NCBI GenBank assembly: GCA_963797565.1
Contig: CAWCPM010000013.1
Span: 62,001-126,000 of the forward strand
DNA length: 64,000 nucleotides
From: JAICYJ01 sp963797565
Lineage (GTDB): Bacteria; Actinomycetota; Thermoleophilia; Gaiellales; JAICJC01
Direction: 5' to 3'
Shown: piece by piece, positions 1 to 8,328 of the stretch
Layout: every line of letters starts with the position of its first letter
How positions within the stretch are numbered: position 1 is the first letter of the stretch
Made by a program: the position numbers and the translations under genes
Notes under the pieces: model-generated
The model's input: the letters and a program-made list of their open reading frames with translations, nothing else
The model's database searches: none
Told to the model about the DNA's origin: nothing

Positions 1-156
1 TTTCCCGGGATACGTGGATGCTGGGCGCAGGATGGGGCGCGTTGGACGACGGGAGCGTCTGCAGGGCAGGCTGGATGTTGCCCTGGCCAAGGACGATCGT
101 GGCGTCCAGCGTGTCCCAGTCCAGTCCAGCGCCGCGTAGCTCGTGGAATCAACCAT
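1..156 (-). CDS. possible start of a downstream gene, cut by window edge
   Basis: An ATG (154-156, minus strand) lies 5 bases past the stop of the methyl-THF methyltransferase gene, and an open frame runs from it to the window edge. A short tandem duplication (around 109-121) may have disturbed the frame: the alternative frame after it also stays open. No domain can be recognised in about 50 codons. Position suggests a further member of the C1 operon, and a corrinoid-activating protein would be a natural candidate, but nothing in the residues shows this. Confidence 0.25.
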   Translation of the reverse strand, partial: MVDSTSYAALDWTGTRWTPRSSLARATSSLPCRRSRRPTRPILRPASTYPGK

Positions 157-161
157 CCTTA

Positions 162-1025
162 CTACGACGACGCGGCCTGCGCGGCCTGCCTGGCCCGGTA
201 CGCGGCGATCCAGCGGGCGCCCCATTCGTCCTGGCCGAGCAGGAAGTCGGTGGCTCGCACCGACTCGACGCACTCGCGAGCGCGCGCGTCCATGATCGCA
301 CTGGTCAGTCCGTGGCTCTTGGCGACCGCCAGGAAGGCGGCGCCCAGGGTGTGGCGGCCGGGCAGCCCGAACGAGGTGTTGCTGGCGCCGCAGGTCATGT
401 TCACGCCCAGGTCGTCACGGATCAGCCGCACCGTCTCCAGGAACAGCGTGACCGCGCGCGGCTCGGCGCCGACCGGCATCGCCAGCGGGTCGATCACGAC
501 ATCCTCAGGCGGGATGCCGTGGTCGCCGGCGGCCGAGACGATCTTTCGGGCCACCTCCAGCCGGCGCTCGGGCTCCATCGGGATCTCGTCGTCGTTCGCG
601 AGGCCGATCACGGCGGCGCCGTGGCGGGCCACGATCGGCAGGATCAGGTTCAGCCGCTCGTCCTCACCGGTGACCGAGTTGACGAGCGCCTTGCCCTCGT
701 AGGCTCCCAGGCCGGCCTCGAGCGCCTCGATGATGGAGGAGTCGATGCACAGCGGCAGGTCGGTCAGGCCCTGCACCATCGGCACGGCCGCCCGCATCAG
801 CTCGATCTCGTCGGCCAGCGGATCGCCCACGTTGACGTCCAGCACGTCCGCGCCGCCGGCCACCTGCTCGGCCACGTCGATTTCGAGCTGGGACAGGTCA
901 CCGGCCTGCAGCTGCACCTGGAAAGCCCTGCGGCCGGTGGGGTTGATGCGCTCGCCGATCACGCAGAACGGCGCGCCGTCCCCGATCACGACCGTGCGCG
1001 ACCGTGACTCAATGGTGGTCTGCAT
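162..1025 (-). CDS. methyltetrahydrofolate:corrinoid methyltransferase (MtrH/AcsE/MtgA-like)
   Basis: Pterin-binding TIM-barrel protein of 287 aa, the usual size for MtgA/AcsE-type enzymes that move a methyl group between a corrinoid protein and tetrahydrofolate. Visible motifs are GERINPTG near residue 24, GADVLDVNVGDP near 58, LCIDSS, ALVNSVTGED, VIDPLAMPVG and GASNTSFGLPGR, in the order typical of the dihydropteroate-synthase fold. It is the fourth gene of a minus-strand operon after IclR, corrinoid protein and MetF, 18 bases behind MetF. In this context it probably drains methyl groups from the corrinoid protein to THF, the reverse of the acetogenic direction. The family is clear; substrate pairing is inferred from neighbours. 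Confidence 0.88.
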   Translation of the reverse strand: MQTTIESRSRTVVIGDGAPFCVIGERINPTGRRAFQVQLQAGDLSQLEIDVAEQVAGGADVLDVNVGDPLADEIELMRAAVPMVQGLTDLPLCIDSSIIEALEAGLGAYEGKALVNSVTGEDERLNLILPIVARHGAAVIGLANDDEIPMEPERRLEVARKIVSAAGDHGIPPEDVVIDPLAMPVGAEPRAVTLFLETVRLIRDDLGVNMTCGASNTSFGLPGRHTLGAAFLAVAKSHGLTSAIMDARARECVESVRATDFLLGQDEWGARWIAAYRARQAAQAASS

Positions 1026-1043
1026 CCAGCGTCCTTTCAGATC

Positions 1044-1925
1044 TCATGCCGACACCGCGGCGGCTGAGGTGCGCAGCTCCGCCAGCCATCGGGCCGACCG
1101 CTCGACCCCGCCGAACGGGAACAGATGCAGCCCCTGGATCAGGCTGCCGGGATCGTCGATGGTCGATCGCGCGATGCCCTCGGCCAGCTGGTCGGGCCGC
1201 CACAGCCGGGTCGTTGCCAGCTTCAGCAGCCCACCCGACTGCTTGCGGAGCACCTCCACGGAGGGCCCGATGCCACAGGCCAGCGCGAACTTGAGCAGCG
1301 ACGGAGGCGAGGTCACGCCGGGGATGCCTGCCACTATCGGCAGCCGGTTTCCCGCCTCACGCAGCCCGCGCTCCCAGGTCACGTAGGGCTCGGGCGCCAG
1401 CGCGAACTGGCTGACGATGCGCAGCTCGATCGCCGACGAGGCGGCGAAGGCGTTCTTCTCGGCGACGGCCTCCAGGATCGCTTCGGGCGCGATGTCGGGG
1501 CTGCCCTCGGGGTGCCCGGCGACACCGGCGCGTACGATGCCGTGCCGCTCCAGCAGGCCCGATCGGAGCACGTCCATGGAGCTGCGGTAGTCGCCGGCGA
1601 CGGTCGCCCCGCCGCCCGCGATCACGAGCACGTCGTCGACTGCGGCGCGCTCGCGGAGCTGCCGAAGCAGCGCATCCAGCGCGGTGTCGCCGGCGATGGC
1701 GCGCGCCGTTATGTGCGGCACCGGCACGTGGCCGGCGGCGCGGATGGTCTCGGCGGCCGTCACCAGGTCGAACGGGTCGGCTCCGGGCAGCGCCGTGATG
1801 TAGATCGATGTCCCGGTGGGCAACACGCCGTCGAGCTCGGCCACGGCGCCCACGTGACGCGGGGTCACCTCGATGCTGGCCGTGGCGGCCAGCGACCGCA
1901 ACCGGTCCGAGACGGCCTGGGTCAT
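1044..1925 (-). CDS. methylenetetrahydrofolate reductase family protein (MetF-like)
   Basis: A 293-aa MetF-fold flavoprotein (interconverts methyl-THF and methylene-THF). Recognisable segments are TSIYITALPG near residue 38, VLVIAGGGATVAGDYRSSMD, the VAGHPEGSP strand with its conserved His, AIELRIVSQFAL and PIVAGIPGVTSP. It overlaps the corrinoid-protein gene by 4 bases (ATGA) and precedes the methyl-THF methyltransferase. Being encoded with a corrinoid methyltransfer system, it is more likely to oxidise methyl-THF made from methylated amines than to feed methionine synthesis. I did not assign metF because this looks like a catabolic paralogue. Confidence 0.82.
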   Translation of the reverse strand: MTQAVSDRLRSLAATASIEVTPRHVGAVAELDGVLPTGTSIYITALPGADPFDLVTAAETIRAAGHVPVPHITARAIAGDTALDALLRQLRERAAVDDVLVIAGGGATVAGDYRSSMDVLRSGLLERHGIVRAGVAGHPEGSPDIAPEAILEAVAEKNAFAASSAIELRIVSQFALAPEPYVTWERGLREAGNRLPIVAGIPGVTSPPSLLKFALACGIGPSVEVLRKQSGGLLKLATTRLWRPDQLAEGIARSTIDDPGSLIQGLHLFPFGGVERSARWLAELRTSAAAVSA

Positions 1926-2590
1926 GCCGGCGCCGCCGCCGATCGACGGTTCTCGATCAGGGCCTTGGCCAGGCGCACCGCGGTGGACGCGTCGGCGGCG
2001 TAGCCGTCGGCGCCGACCGCGTCGGCGTACTCCTGGGTGACCGGCGCGCCGCCCACCATCACGATCACGCGGTCGCGCAGGCCCGTCTTCTCGAGCGCGT
2101 TGATGTTGGCCTTGAACATCGGCATGGTGGTGGTCAGGAAGGCCGAGAAGCCGACGATGTCGGGCTCGTGCTCCTGCACCTGCTCCACGAACTTCTCGGG
2201 TGCCACGTTCACGCCCAGGTCGTGCACCGTGAAGCCGGCGCCCTCCAGCATGATGTTGACGAGGTTCTTGCCGATGTCGTGCACGTCGCCCTTGACGGTA
2301 CCCATCACGACCGTGCCGATCGGCTTGGCGCCGGTCTCGGCCAGCAGCGGGCGCAGGATGTCGAGCGCGCCCTGCATTGCCCGCGCGGCAATCAGCATCT
2401 CCGGGACGAAGAAGTCGCCGCGCTCGAAGCGGGCGCCGACCTCCTCCAGCGACGGGATCAGCGCGTCGTAGAGCAGCGTCTCGGGGTTCATGCCCATGGC
2501 CAGGCCCTCGTTGGTGAGGTCCTTGACGGCCGGCGCGTTTCCGATCAGCGTGTTGTCGAACAGCCCTTGCAGGATCTCGTCGGTGGTCAT
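1922..2590 (-). CDS. corrinoid (B12-binding) methyltransfer protein, MtgC/MttC-like
   Basis: A 222-aa protein with a helical B12-binding cap (about residues 1-88) and a Rossmann-type cobalamin domain (about 90-215). The cobalt-ligating motif DVHDIG, with its axial His, sits near residue 102, followed by GAGFTVHDLGVNV and a GGAPVTQEYADAVGADGY segment typical of the MtbC/MttC/MtgC family. It accepts a methyl group from a substrate-specific methyltransferase and hands it to the pterin-dependent partner. It overlaps its upstream (iclR-like) and downstream (metF-like) neighbours by 4 bases each, so the operon is translationally coupled. It is the only corrinoid protein seen, so both MttB-like enzymes may share it. 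Confidence 0.92.
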   Translation of the reverse strand: MTTDEILQGLFDNTLIGNAPAVKDLTNEGLAMGMNPETLLYDALIPSLEEVGARFERGDFFVPEMLIAARAMQGALDILRPLLAETGAKPIGTVVMGTVKGDVHDIGKNLVNIMLEGAGFTVHDLGVNVAPEKFVEQVQEHEPDIVGFSAFLTTTMPMFKANINALEKTGLRDRVIVMVGGAPVTQEYADAVGADGYAADASTAVRLAKALIENRRSAAAPA

Positions 2591-3369
2591 GCTGCTCCCT
2601 CCCCGGCCGGCCGGTATCCCAGGCGCGCCGAAAGCGTTTCCGTCTCCTTCGTCAGGAGTTTGCCAAACCCGTCCAGCCGATCGCTCGGTATCCGGAACTC
2701 GGGCCCCGAGATGCTGATCGCTGCCACGGCCCGGCCGTCGGCGTCAAGCACCGGTGCCGCAACGGCCACCAGGCCCGGCTCCAGCTCGCCCACCGCGGTC
2801 GCATATCCGCATGCCCGCACCGTATCCAGTTCTGCCGACAGCGCGGCGCGGTCGGTGATGGTGTCGGGGGTGAGCCGCTCCAGCGCGCCCCGCTGGGGGC
2901 GCGCGGCGCCGAACGCGACCAGCACCTTGCCGACCGCGGTGCAGTGGTGGGGCAGGCGCCGTCCCACCCAGTTGGTGGTGCCCAGGATGTGGCGGCTGTC
3001 GACCTGGGCGATGTACTGCTCGGAGCCGCCCGGCACGGCCACGGCCAGGTCGACGGTCTCGCCGGTGGCGTCGGCAAGGTTGTCGAGCGCCCCGCGGCAC
3101 AGCTCGGCGATGTCCTCCTCGCTGACGCCGCGCCGGGCCAGGCCCAGCAGCACCGGCCCCGGGCGGATGCTGCCGCGAGCGCTGCTCCGCTGCACCAGTC
3201 CCTGCCGCTCGAGCGCCGACACGGCGCGCGATACGGTGCTCTTGGGAAGCCCGGCGGCCTCGGCCAGCTCGCCGACGCTGCTCGACGACTCGTTCTCGAC
3301 GACGAGGACGAGCAGCTGGGCGGCACGATCGATCGCCTGGGTTCCGGTCATTGATTTTCGACTCATCAT
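2587..3369 (-). CDS. IclR-family transcriptional regulator
   Basis: IclR-type regulator, about 260 aa: winged HTH near residues 20-75 (ELAEAAGLPKSTVSRAVSAL) followed by the ligand-binding domain (VDSRHILGTTNWVG, HHCTAVGKVLVAF, ISISGPEFRI). It is the first gene of the minus-strand C1 operon and diverges from the MttB-like gene at 3414. The start is uncertain. ATG-ATG at 3369/3366 is chosen because the farther upstream ATG at 3387 falls inside the palindrome at 3368-3389; ATG at 3351 is also possible and fits the family length. It probably senses the methylated amine or a product and controls both divergent operons through that palindrome. Confidence 0.88.
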   Translation of the reverse strand: MMSRKSMTGTQAIDRAAQLLVLVVENESSSSVGELAEAAGLPKSTVSRAVSALERQGLVQRSSARGSIRPGPVLLGLARRGVSEEDIAELCRGALDNLADATGETVDLAVAVPGGSEQYIAQVDSRHILGTTNWVGRRLPHHCTAVGKVLVAFGAARPQRGALERLTPDTITDRAALSAELDTVRACGYATAVGELEPGLVAVAAPVLDADGRAVAAISISGPEFRIPSDRLDGFGKLLTKETETLSARLGYRPAGEGAA

Positions 3370-3389
3370 GTGGAACGATTGTTCCACAT
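3368..3389. promoter_or_regulatory. IclR-type operator palindrome
   Basis: Two perfect 9-base arms, ATGTGGAAC and GTTCCACAT, flank a 4-base centre (GATT). The TGGAAC-N4-GTTCCA core matches the general form of IclR-family operators. It sits between the divergent iclR-like and MttB-like genes, 24 bases before the MttB-like start and overlapping the likely start of the regulator, which suits autoregulation plus control of the catabolic operon. Confidence 0.75.
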
Positions 3390-3413
3390 ATCAAGATCTT
3401 AGGGAGAAGGCGA

Positions 3414-4853
3414 ATGTTCGTCAACCGGATGCCGCGCTACGAGATTCTGTCAGAGCAGGCGATCGCCACCCTCGACGGGGGCTGGCGGCGGATCGTCTCG
3501 GAGATCGGCGTCGAGTTCATCCTGCCGGAGGCGGTCGAGGTGTTCGCCAAGGCCGGCCAGAAGACGGACGGCGACAAGGTCTTCCTCGACCCCGACTTCG
3601 TGCTGGAGCAGGTGGCGAAGGCGCCGCACGAGTTCGACGTGCAGGCCCGCAACCCGGAGCACAGCATCCACATTGGCGGCGACCACATGGCGTTCGCGTC
3701 GGTCTACGGGCCGCCGTTCGTGCGCGAGGGCGACGTTCGCCGCGACGCCACGATGCAGGACTTCGAGCGGTTCACCATGCTGTCCCAGTCGTTCGACGAG
3801 CTCGACTCGGCCGGCGGCACCATCTGCGAGCCCAACGACCGGCCGCTCGACTCCCGCCACCTGGACATGGTGTTCGCGCTGCAGACGCTCACCGACAAGC
3901 CCTACATGGGCTCCGTCACCTCCGGGCCCAACGCGGCCGACTCGGTGCGCATGACCGAGATGCTGCTCGGCGGCCGCGAGTCGATCGAGCGCACGCCGGG
4001 CGTGATCGGGCTGATCAACGTCAACTCGCCCCTGCGCTACGACGACCGCATGCTGGCGGCCATGTTCGAGTACGTGCGCGCCGGCCAGCCGGTCGTGATC
4101 ACGCCGTTCCTGCTGATGGGCGCGATGTCGCCGGTGTCGATTCCGGCAACGCTCGTGCAGCAGATGGCCGAGGCGCTGGCGGGGATCGCGCTGGCGCAGC
4201 TGCTGCGGCCGGGCGCGCCGGTGATCTTCGGGTCGTTCCTCTCGAACACCGACATGCAGTCGGGGTCGCCCAGCTTCGGCACGCCGGAGTCGGCCACCGG
4301 CCTGTTCTGCACCGGCCAGATCGCCCGCCACTTCGGGCTGCCGTGGCGGTCCGGCGGCGGCTTCACGTCCAGCCAGACCGTGGACGCGCAGTCGGCCTAC
4401 GAGGCCTGCATGACCATGATCCCTACCTTCCTGGCCGGCACCAACTGGGTCATGCACTCGGCCGGCTGGCTGGAGTCGGGCCTGGTCTCGTGCTACGAGA
4501 AGTTCATCGTGGACATCGAGGTGCTGCGGATGCTGAAGGTCGAGTTCACCCCGCTCGAGGTGGACGAGGCCTCGCTCGCATTCGGGGCGCACGAGGAGGT
4601 GGGCCCGGGCGGGCACTTCCTGGGCGCGGCGCACACGCTGGAGCGGTTCCGCGACTGTTTCTACCGGCCGCTGCTGTCCTCGACCGAGAACTTCGAGCGC
4701 TGGAAGCGGCTGGGCGAGCGGGACACGACCGCGCGGGCCGGCGAGATCTGGCGCGAGCGGCTGGAGCAGTACGAGCCGCCTGCGATCGACCCGGAGCTGC
4801 GCCAGGAGCTGGCCGACTACGTCACCCGGCGCCGGAAAGAGCTGGGCGACTGA
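3414..4853 (+). CDS. trimethylamine methyltransferase family protein (MttB/MtgB-like, non-pyrrolysine)
   Basis: A 479-aa TIM-barrel member of the MttB superfamily, which includes glycine betaine, proline betaine and carnitine:corrinoid methyltransferases. Segments include HIGGDHMAFASVYGPPFVREGD, SVTSGPNAADSVRM, GVIGLINVNSPLRYDD, RSGGGFTSSQTVD and NWVMHSAGWLESGLVS. There is no in-frame TAG, so it is the pyrrolysine-lacking branch. The start at 3414 is chosen over an upstream ATG (3351) because it has a good AGGGAGAAGG site and lies after the operator. It is the first gene of an operon with a P450 and a ferredoxin. The exact quaternary amine cannot be read from sequence. Confidence 0.88.
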   Translation: MFVNRMPRYEILSEQAIATLDGGWRRIVSEIGVEFILPEAVEVFAKAGQKTDGDKVFLDPDFVLEQVAKAPHEFDVQARNPEHSIHIGGDHMAFASVYGPPFVREGDVRRDATMQDFERFTMLSQSFDELDSAGGTICEPNDRPLDSRHLDMVFALQTLTDKPYMGSVTSGPNAADSVRMTEMLLGGRESIERTPGVIGLINVNSPLRYDDRMLAAMFEYVRAGQPVVITPFLLMGAMSPVSIPATLVQQMAEALAGIALAQLLRPGAPVIFGSFLSNTDMQSGSPSFGTPESATGLFCTGQIARHFGLPWRSGGGFTSSQTVDAQSAYEACMTMIPTFLAGTNWVMHSAGWLESGLVSCYEKFIVDIEVLRMLKVEFTPLEVDEASLAFGAHEEVGPGGHFLGAAHTLERFRDCFYRPLLSSTENFERWKRLGERDTTARAGEIWRERLEQYEPPAIDPELRQELADYVTRRRKELGD

Positions 4854-4869
4854 GGCAGAATCCCGGGGC

Positions 4870-6087
4870 ATGACGCTCTCGATCGACACCGCCGACGTCC
4901 CGTCGTTCGACATCTCGGATCCGTTCTTCTCGGCCTCGTCCGCCGCCGTGGCGGCGGCGCGCGAGCAGAGCTGGTGGGCGCGCACCAACTTCGGCCTGGC
5001 CGTGCTGCGCTACGACGAGGTGAGCGCGCTCCTGAAGGACCGGCGGCTGCGGCAGGGCAGCTTCGCCTGGCCGGCCCAGAACGGAATCGAGCAGGGGCTG
5101 CTGTCGGAGTGGTGGGCCGAGATCATGCTCAGCAAGGAGGGCGACGACCACCGGCGGCTGCGCAAGCTGGCCAACCCGGCCTTCTCGCGGACGCTGATCG
5201 AGCGGATGGGCCCGGAGTTCCGGGCGCTGGCCGGCGAGCTGATCGACGCCTACGTGGCCGCAGGCAGCTGCGAGTTCGTCTCGCAGTTCGCGGAGCCGTA
5301 CGCGGCGCGGGTGCTGTGCAAGCTGATCGGCATGGACGAGGCGCGCTGGCACGACCTGTCGCGATGGTCGACCGATCTCGGGCTGTCGTTCGGCGTCACG
5401 ATCCGCGAGCACCAGGGGCGCATCGAGGACGCCCTGCAGAACCTGTACGCGGTATCGGAGGAGCTGATCGCCGACCGGCGGGTGCGGCCGCGCGACGACG
5501 TGGTCTCGAGCCTGGTGCAGGCGCACGACGCCGAGGAGGGGTCGTTGTCGGACATCGAGCTGCTGGCGATGGTGTCGCTGATCGTGTTCGGGGGGATGGA
5601 CACGACCAAGAACCAGCTGGGGCTGGCGATGCAGCTGTTCGTCGAGCACCCCGACCAGTGCGCGCTTCTGGCCGAGCGGCCGGAGCTTGCGCAAAACGCG
5701 GTCGAGGAGCTGATCCGCTGGAACCCGACGGTGATGTGGGCGACGCGGCGCACCACGGAGGACATGGAGTTCGGCGGACTGGCGCTGCCCGAGGGCACGA
5801 CGCTGCACCTGCTGTCGTACCCGGCCAACACCGACCCGCTGGCGGTGGGCGAGGGCGGGCGGTTCGACATCATGGCCGAGCGGCCGCCGCACTTCGGATT
5901 CGGCGGAGGTGCGCACCACTGCATCGGGCACTGGCTGGCGCGGATCGACATGCGCGAGGCGCTGCCGCTGATCGCGCGCCGGATGCCGAACCCGCGCTAC
6001 ACGGCGGAGCCGGTGGTGCGGCCGGTGAGCGGGCTGACGGGGCCGGTGGAGCTGCCGATCGCGTTCGATCGGGAGGGCGCGGGATGA
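4870..6087 (+). CDS. cytochrome P450
   Basis: A 405-aa bacterial class I P450. It has the I-helix motif GGMDTT near residue 243 (oxygen activation), the K-helix ExxR (EELIR) and the heme loop FGFGGGAHHCIG with the Cys ligand at about residue 351. It starts 16 bases after the MttB-like gene and overlaps the ferredoxin gene by 4 bases (ATGA), so it has a dedicated electron donor. Placement in a quaternary-amine cluster suggests oxidative N-demethylation or hydroxylation of the same substrate or of its partly demethylated product; this is inferred only from context. Confidence 0.93.
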   Translation: MTLSIDTADVPSFDISDPFFSASSAAVAAAREQSWWARTNFGLAVLRYDEVSALLKDRRLRQGSFAWPAQNGIEQGLLSEWWAEIMLSKEGDDHRRLRKLANPAFSRTLIERMGPEFRALAGELIDAYVAAGSCEFVSQFAEPYAARVLCKLIGMDEARWHDLSRWSTDLGLSFGVTIREHQGRIEDALQNLYAVSEELIADRRVRPRDDVVSSLVQAHDAEEGSLSDIELLAMVSLIVFGGMDTTKNQLGLAMQLFVEHPDQCALLAERPELAQNAVEELIRWNPTVMWATRRTTEDMEFGGLALPEGTTLHLLSYPANTDPLAVGEGGRFDIMAERPPHFGFGGGAHHCIGHWLARIDMREALPLIARRMPNPRYTAEPVVRPVSGLTGPVELPIAFDREGAG

Positions 6088-6278
6088 GGGTGGTCGTGGA
6101 CGAGCAGACCTGCCAGCACCACGGACAGTGCATGATCGAGTGCCCGGAGGTGTTCCAGCTGGTATCGCCGCAGGAGCTGCGGTACCAGTCGGTCGTGGAC
6201 GAGTCGCTGCGCGACGACGTGGAGGCGGCCGCGGACGCGTGCCCGACCATGTCGATCACGATCGAGGGTAGGGCCTAG
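6084..6278 (+). CDS. P450-associated ferredoxin (3Fe-4S or 4Fe-4S)
   Basis: A 64-aa ferredoxin with the pattern of P450 redox partners: Cys10, His13 in the position often occupied by the labile ligand, Cys16, an additional Cys20, and a C-terminal ACPT Cys near residue 53. Its ATG overlaps the P450 stop (ATGA). It should pass electrons to the upstream P450; no ferredoxin reductase gene is visible nearby. The extra Cys20 leaves the cluster type open. Confidence 0.88.
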   Translation: MRVVVDEQTCQHHGQCMIECPEVFQLVSPQELRYQSVVDESLRDDVEAAADACPTMSITIEGRA

Positions 6279-7168
6279 GCCTGCACGTGCAGGCCGAGCG
6301 CCTCGCGCATCGCGGCCGTGTGCGACGGCGTGCTGCCGCAGCAGGAGCCGATCACGTCCACGCCCAGCTCCTGCATGCGCACGGCGTAGGCGGCCATCAC
6401 CTCGGGCGTGCCGCCGTAGCGGAACTCGTCGCCGACCAGCTGCGGCAGGCCGGCGTTGCTCTGGGCGAGCAGCAGCACGCCGTCCGGACGCTCGGCGGAC
6501 ATGGTCACCATCACGGCCTCGATCTCGTCGGGCCCGCTGCCGCAGTTGCCGCCGATCAGCTCGACGCCGAGCGCGGATATCTCGGCCAGCGCCTGGGACG
6601 GGCTGACGCCCATCATCGTGTGGCCCTTCAGGTCAAAGGTCATCGTCACGGCCACGGGCAGGTCAGGTGCGGCGCGGCGCGCGCCCTCGACGCCGGCCCG
6701 CACCTCGCCCAGGTCGCTGAACGTCTCGAACAGCAGGATGTGGGCGCCGCCGGCAGCAAGGCCGCCGGCCTGCTCGGCGAACAAATCGGCGGCGGCGTCG
6801 TGGCTGAGCAGACCCAGCGGCTCCATCAGGTCGCCGGTGGGGCCGATGCTGCCGAGCACGAGCGCACCGCAGGCGTCTGCCACGTCGCGGGCGATGCGGG
6901 CGCCGGCCTCGTTCAGCTCGTGCACGCGATCCTCGTGGCCGTGCATGGCCAGCCGCGGGCGGGTGCCGCCGAAGGTGTTGGTGGTGAGCAGCTGCGCTCC
7001 GGCGTCGGCGTAGGCGGTGTGGATCACGCGCAACGCATCGCCGCGCTCGACGTTCCAGATCTCGGGCGAGGAGCCGGGCATGAGACCGGCGGCCTGCAGC
7101 ATGGTGCCGATGGCGCCGTCGCTGAGCGTCGGCCGCGTGTCTCCCAGCAATGTCGCGATCTGTCCCAT
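6275..7168 (-). CDS. homocysteine S-methyltransferase family protein (BHMT/MetH-N-like)
   Basis: A 297-aa Zn-dependent homocysteine-binding barrel: LSDGAIGTMLQAAG at the N-terminus, LLTTNTFGG, LGSIGPTGD, LFETFSDLGEVRAG, then the zinc cysteines in GGNCGSG near residue 205 and the CC pair of GSCCGSTP near residue 280. It could use betaine-type or S-methyl donors, or supply the homocysteine half of a methyl transfer. The ATG at 7168 is preferred over upstream extensions because it overlaps the PF13769 gene stop as TGATG. It converges with the ferredoxin gene, overlapping by 4 bases. Context ties it to disposal of methyl groups released in this cluster. Confidence 0.85.
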   Translation of the reverse strand: MGQIATLLGDTRPTLSDGAIGTMLQAAGLMPGSSPEIWNVERGDALRVIHTAYADAGAQLLTTNTFGGTRPRLAMHGHEDRVHELNEAGARIARDVADACGALVLGSIGPTGDLMEPLGLLSHDAAADLFAEQAGGLAAGGAHILLFETFSDLGEVRAGVEGARRAAPDLPVAVTMTFDLKGHTMMGVSPSQALAEISALGVELIGGNCGSGPDEIEAVMVTMSAERPDGVLLLAQSNAGLPQLVGDEFRYGGTPEVMAAYAVRMQELGVDVIGSCCGSTPSHTAAMREALGLHVQA

Positions 7169-7455
7169 CACACCTCCAGCAGCGATTCCAGGCGCGCCGC
7201 GTCGTAGTCGTTGTCGAGCTGCTCCGACAGCGCGGCGACCAGCTCGTCGGGCGCCCCGTCCGCCGTCTCCCATTCCCCGTGATGCCACTGCTCCAGGTAG
7301 GCGTCGGAGCCGGCCATCCCCTGGCGCATGGCGGCCTCGTCGATGGCCTCCTGGAAGCGACCGGGCAGCGCCGCCTTGGACGTGGCAGCGCCGTCGCGCG
7401 CGGTCACCATCGAGGGGATCTCGCGCCAGTAGGTGATCCGGTACTCCGCCATCAC
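7168..7455 (-). CDS. Virulence_fact (PF13769) family small protein
   Basis: A 95-aa protein with the hallmark YRITYWREIPSMVTARDG start and LPGRFQEAIDEAAMRQGM centre of the PF13769 family. The family name is misleading: to my knowledge there is no established biochemical role, and these genes often sit beside one-carbon methyltransferases. Here it is translationally coupled (TGATG) to the homocysteine S-methyltransferase gene. I infer an accessory role in methyl transfer. No membrane segment or catalytic motif is visible. Confidence 0.8.
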   Translation of the reverse strand: MMAEYRITYWREIPSMVTARDGAATSKAALPGRFQEAIDEAAMRQGMAGSDAYLEQWHHGEWETADGAPDELVAALSEQLDNDYDAARLESLLEV

Positions 7456-7508
7456 CGGATCCTAGTGGCGGTGCCGGGATCGTGGTCGCCGGTGGCTAGC
7501 ATGGCAGC

Positions 7509-8327
7509 ATGAGCACGTTTTCGCGAGAACTGATCGGACGATCGGGGTACGCGAACGAGGGGTTCGCAGACCACTACGACGGCGCCCGTCCCAGCCCTCC
7601 CGCGGTCGTGCTCGACGTGCTCGCACGTTGCGCCGGCGGCCGGCCGCGGCTCGTGGTCGACCTCGGCAGCGGTACGGGGCTCTCGAGCCGGGCCTGGGCG
7701 GCCCGCGCGGACAGGGTGGTCGGCGTCGAGGCGAACCCGGCGATGCTGGCCCAGGCGCGGGCGGCGACGGCCGACGCCAACGTCACGTTCGTGGAGCGCT
7801 ACGCCGACGCGACCGGCCTCGAGGCCCGCTCGGCCGACATCGTCACCTGCGCGCAGTCGTTCCACTGGATGGACCCGGCCGCGGTGCTGCCGGAGGCGGC
7901 GCGCGTGCTCCGTCCCGCCGGTGTGTTCGGCGCATACGACTACGACATCGTCCCGGTGATCGAGCCGCAGGTCGACGCGGCCTTCGCCGCGGTGATCGAC
8001 GTGCGCTGGGCGGCGCGGGAGCGGCTCGGCATCCACGCCGGGGCGTCGCAGTGGCCGAAGCACGAGCACGCGAAGCGGCTGCGCGAGAGCGGGCTGTTCG
8101 CATTCGTGCGCGAGGTGCACTGCCACGCGGAGACGACGGCCGACGCGGAGGACGTGATCAACCTCGCGCACTCGCTGGGAGGCCCCACCGCGATCTTCGC
8201 CGGTCGCGCACCCGAGCTGGACGAGACGATGGACGCGCTCACGCAGATCGCCCGGGAACGGCTGCCCGAGGCCCGGCCGATGCTGATCGGCTACACGATC
8301 CGGCTCGGCATCACGCCCGCCGGCTGA
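7509..8327 (+). CDS. class I SAM-dependent methyltransferase
   Basis: A 272-aa Rossmann-fold methyltransferase. Motif I is LVVDLGSGTGLSSRAW (near residue 50), the acidic residue of motif II is in VVGVEANPAML, and the post-I segment DIVTCAQSFHWMDP is typical of Methyltransf_11 proteins. It diverges from the PF13769/BHMT-like pair with 53 bases between. The substrate is unknown. It may be an ordinary small-molecule methylase rather than part of the pathway. Confidence 0.87.
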   Translation: MSTFSRELIGRSGYANEGFADHYDGARPSPPAVVLDVLARCAGGRPRLVVDLGSGTGLSSRAWAARADRVVGVEANPAMLAQARAATADANVTFVERYADATGLEARSADIVTCAQSFHWMDPAAVLPEAARVLRPAGVFGAYDYDIVPVIEPQVDAAFAAVIDVRWAARERLGIHAGASQWPKHEHAKRLRESGLFAFVREVHCHAETTADAEDVINLAHSLGGPTAIFAGRAPELDETMDALTQIARERLPEARPMLIGYTIRLGITPAG

Positions 8328-8328
8328 C

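Noticed and set aside
1026..3413. Cobalamin riboswitch upstream of the corrinoid operons
   Set aside because: The gaps are too short (18 to 60 bases) and no B12-box-like sequence is seen.
1808..4873. Very long plus-strand open frame of about 1021 codons
   Set aside because: It is antisense to the corrinoid and IclR genes, then out of frame through the MttB-like gene. Its product is Arg/Ala/Gly-rich with no motif, a usual by-product of high GC.
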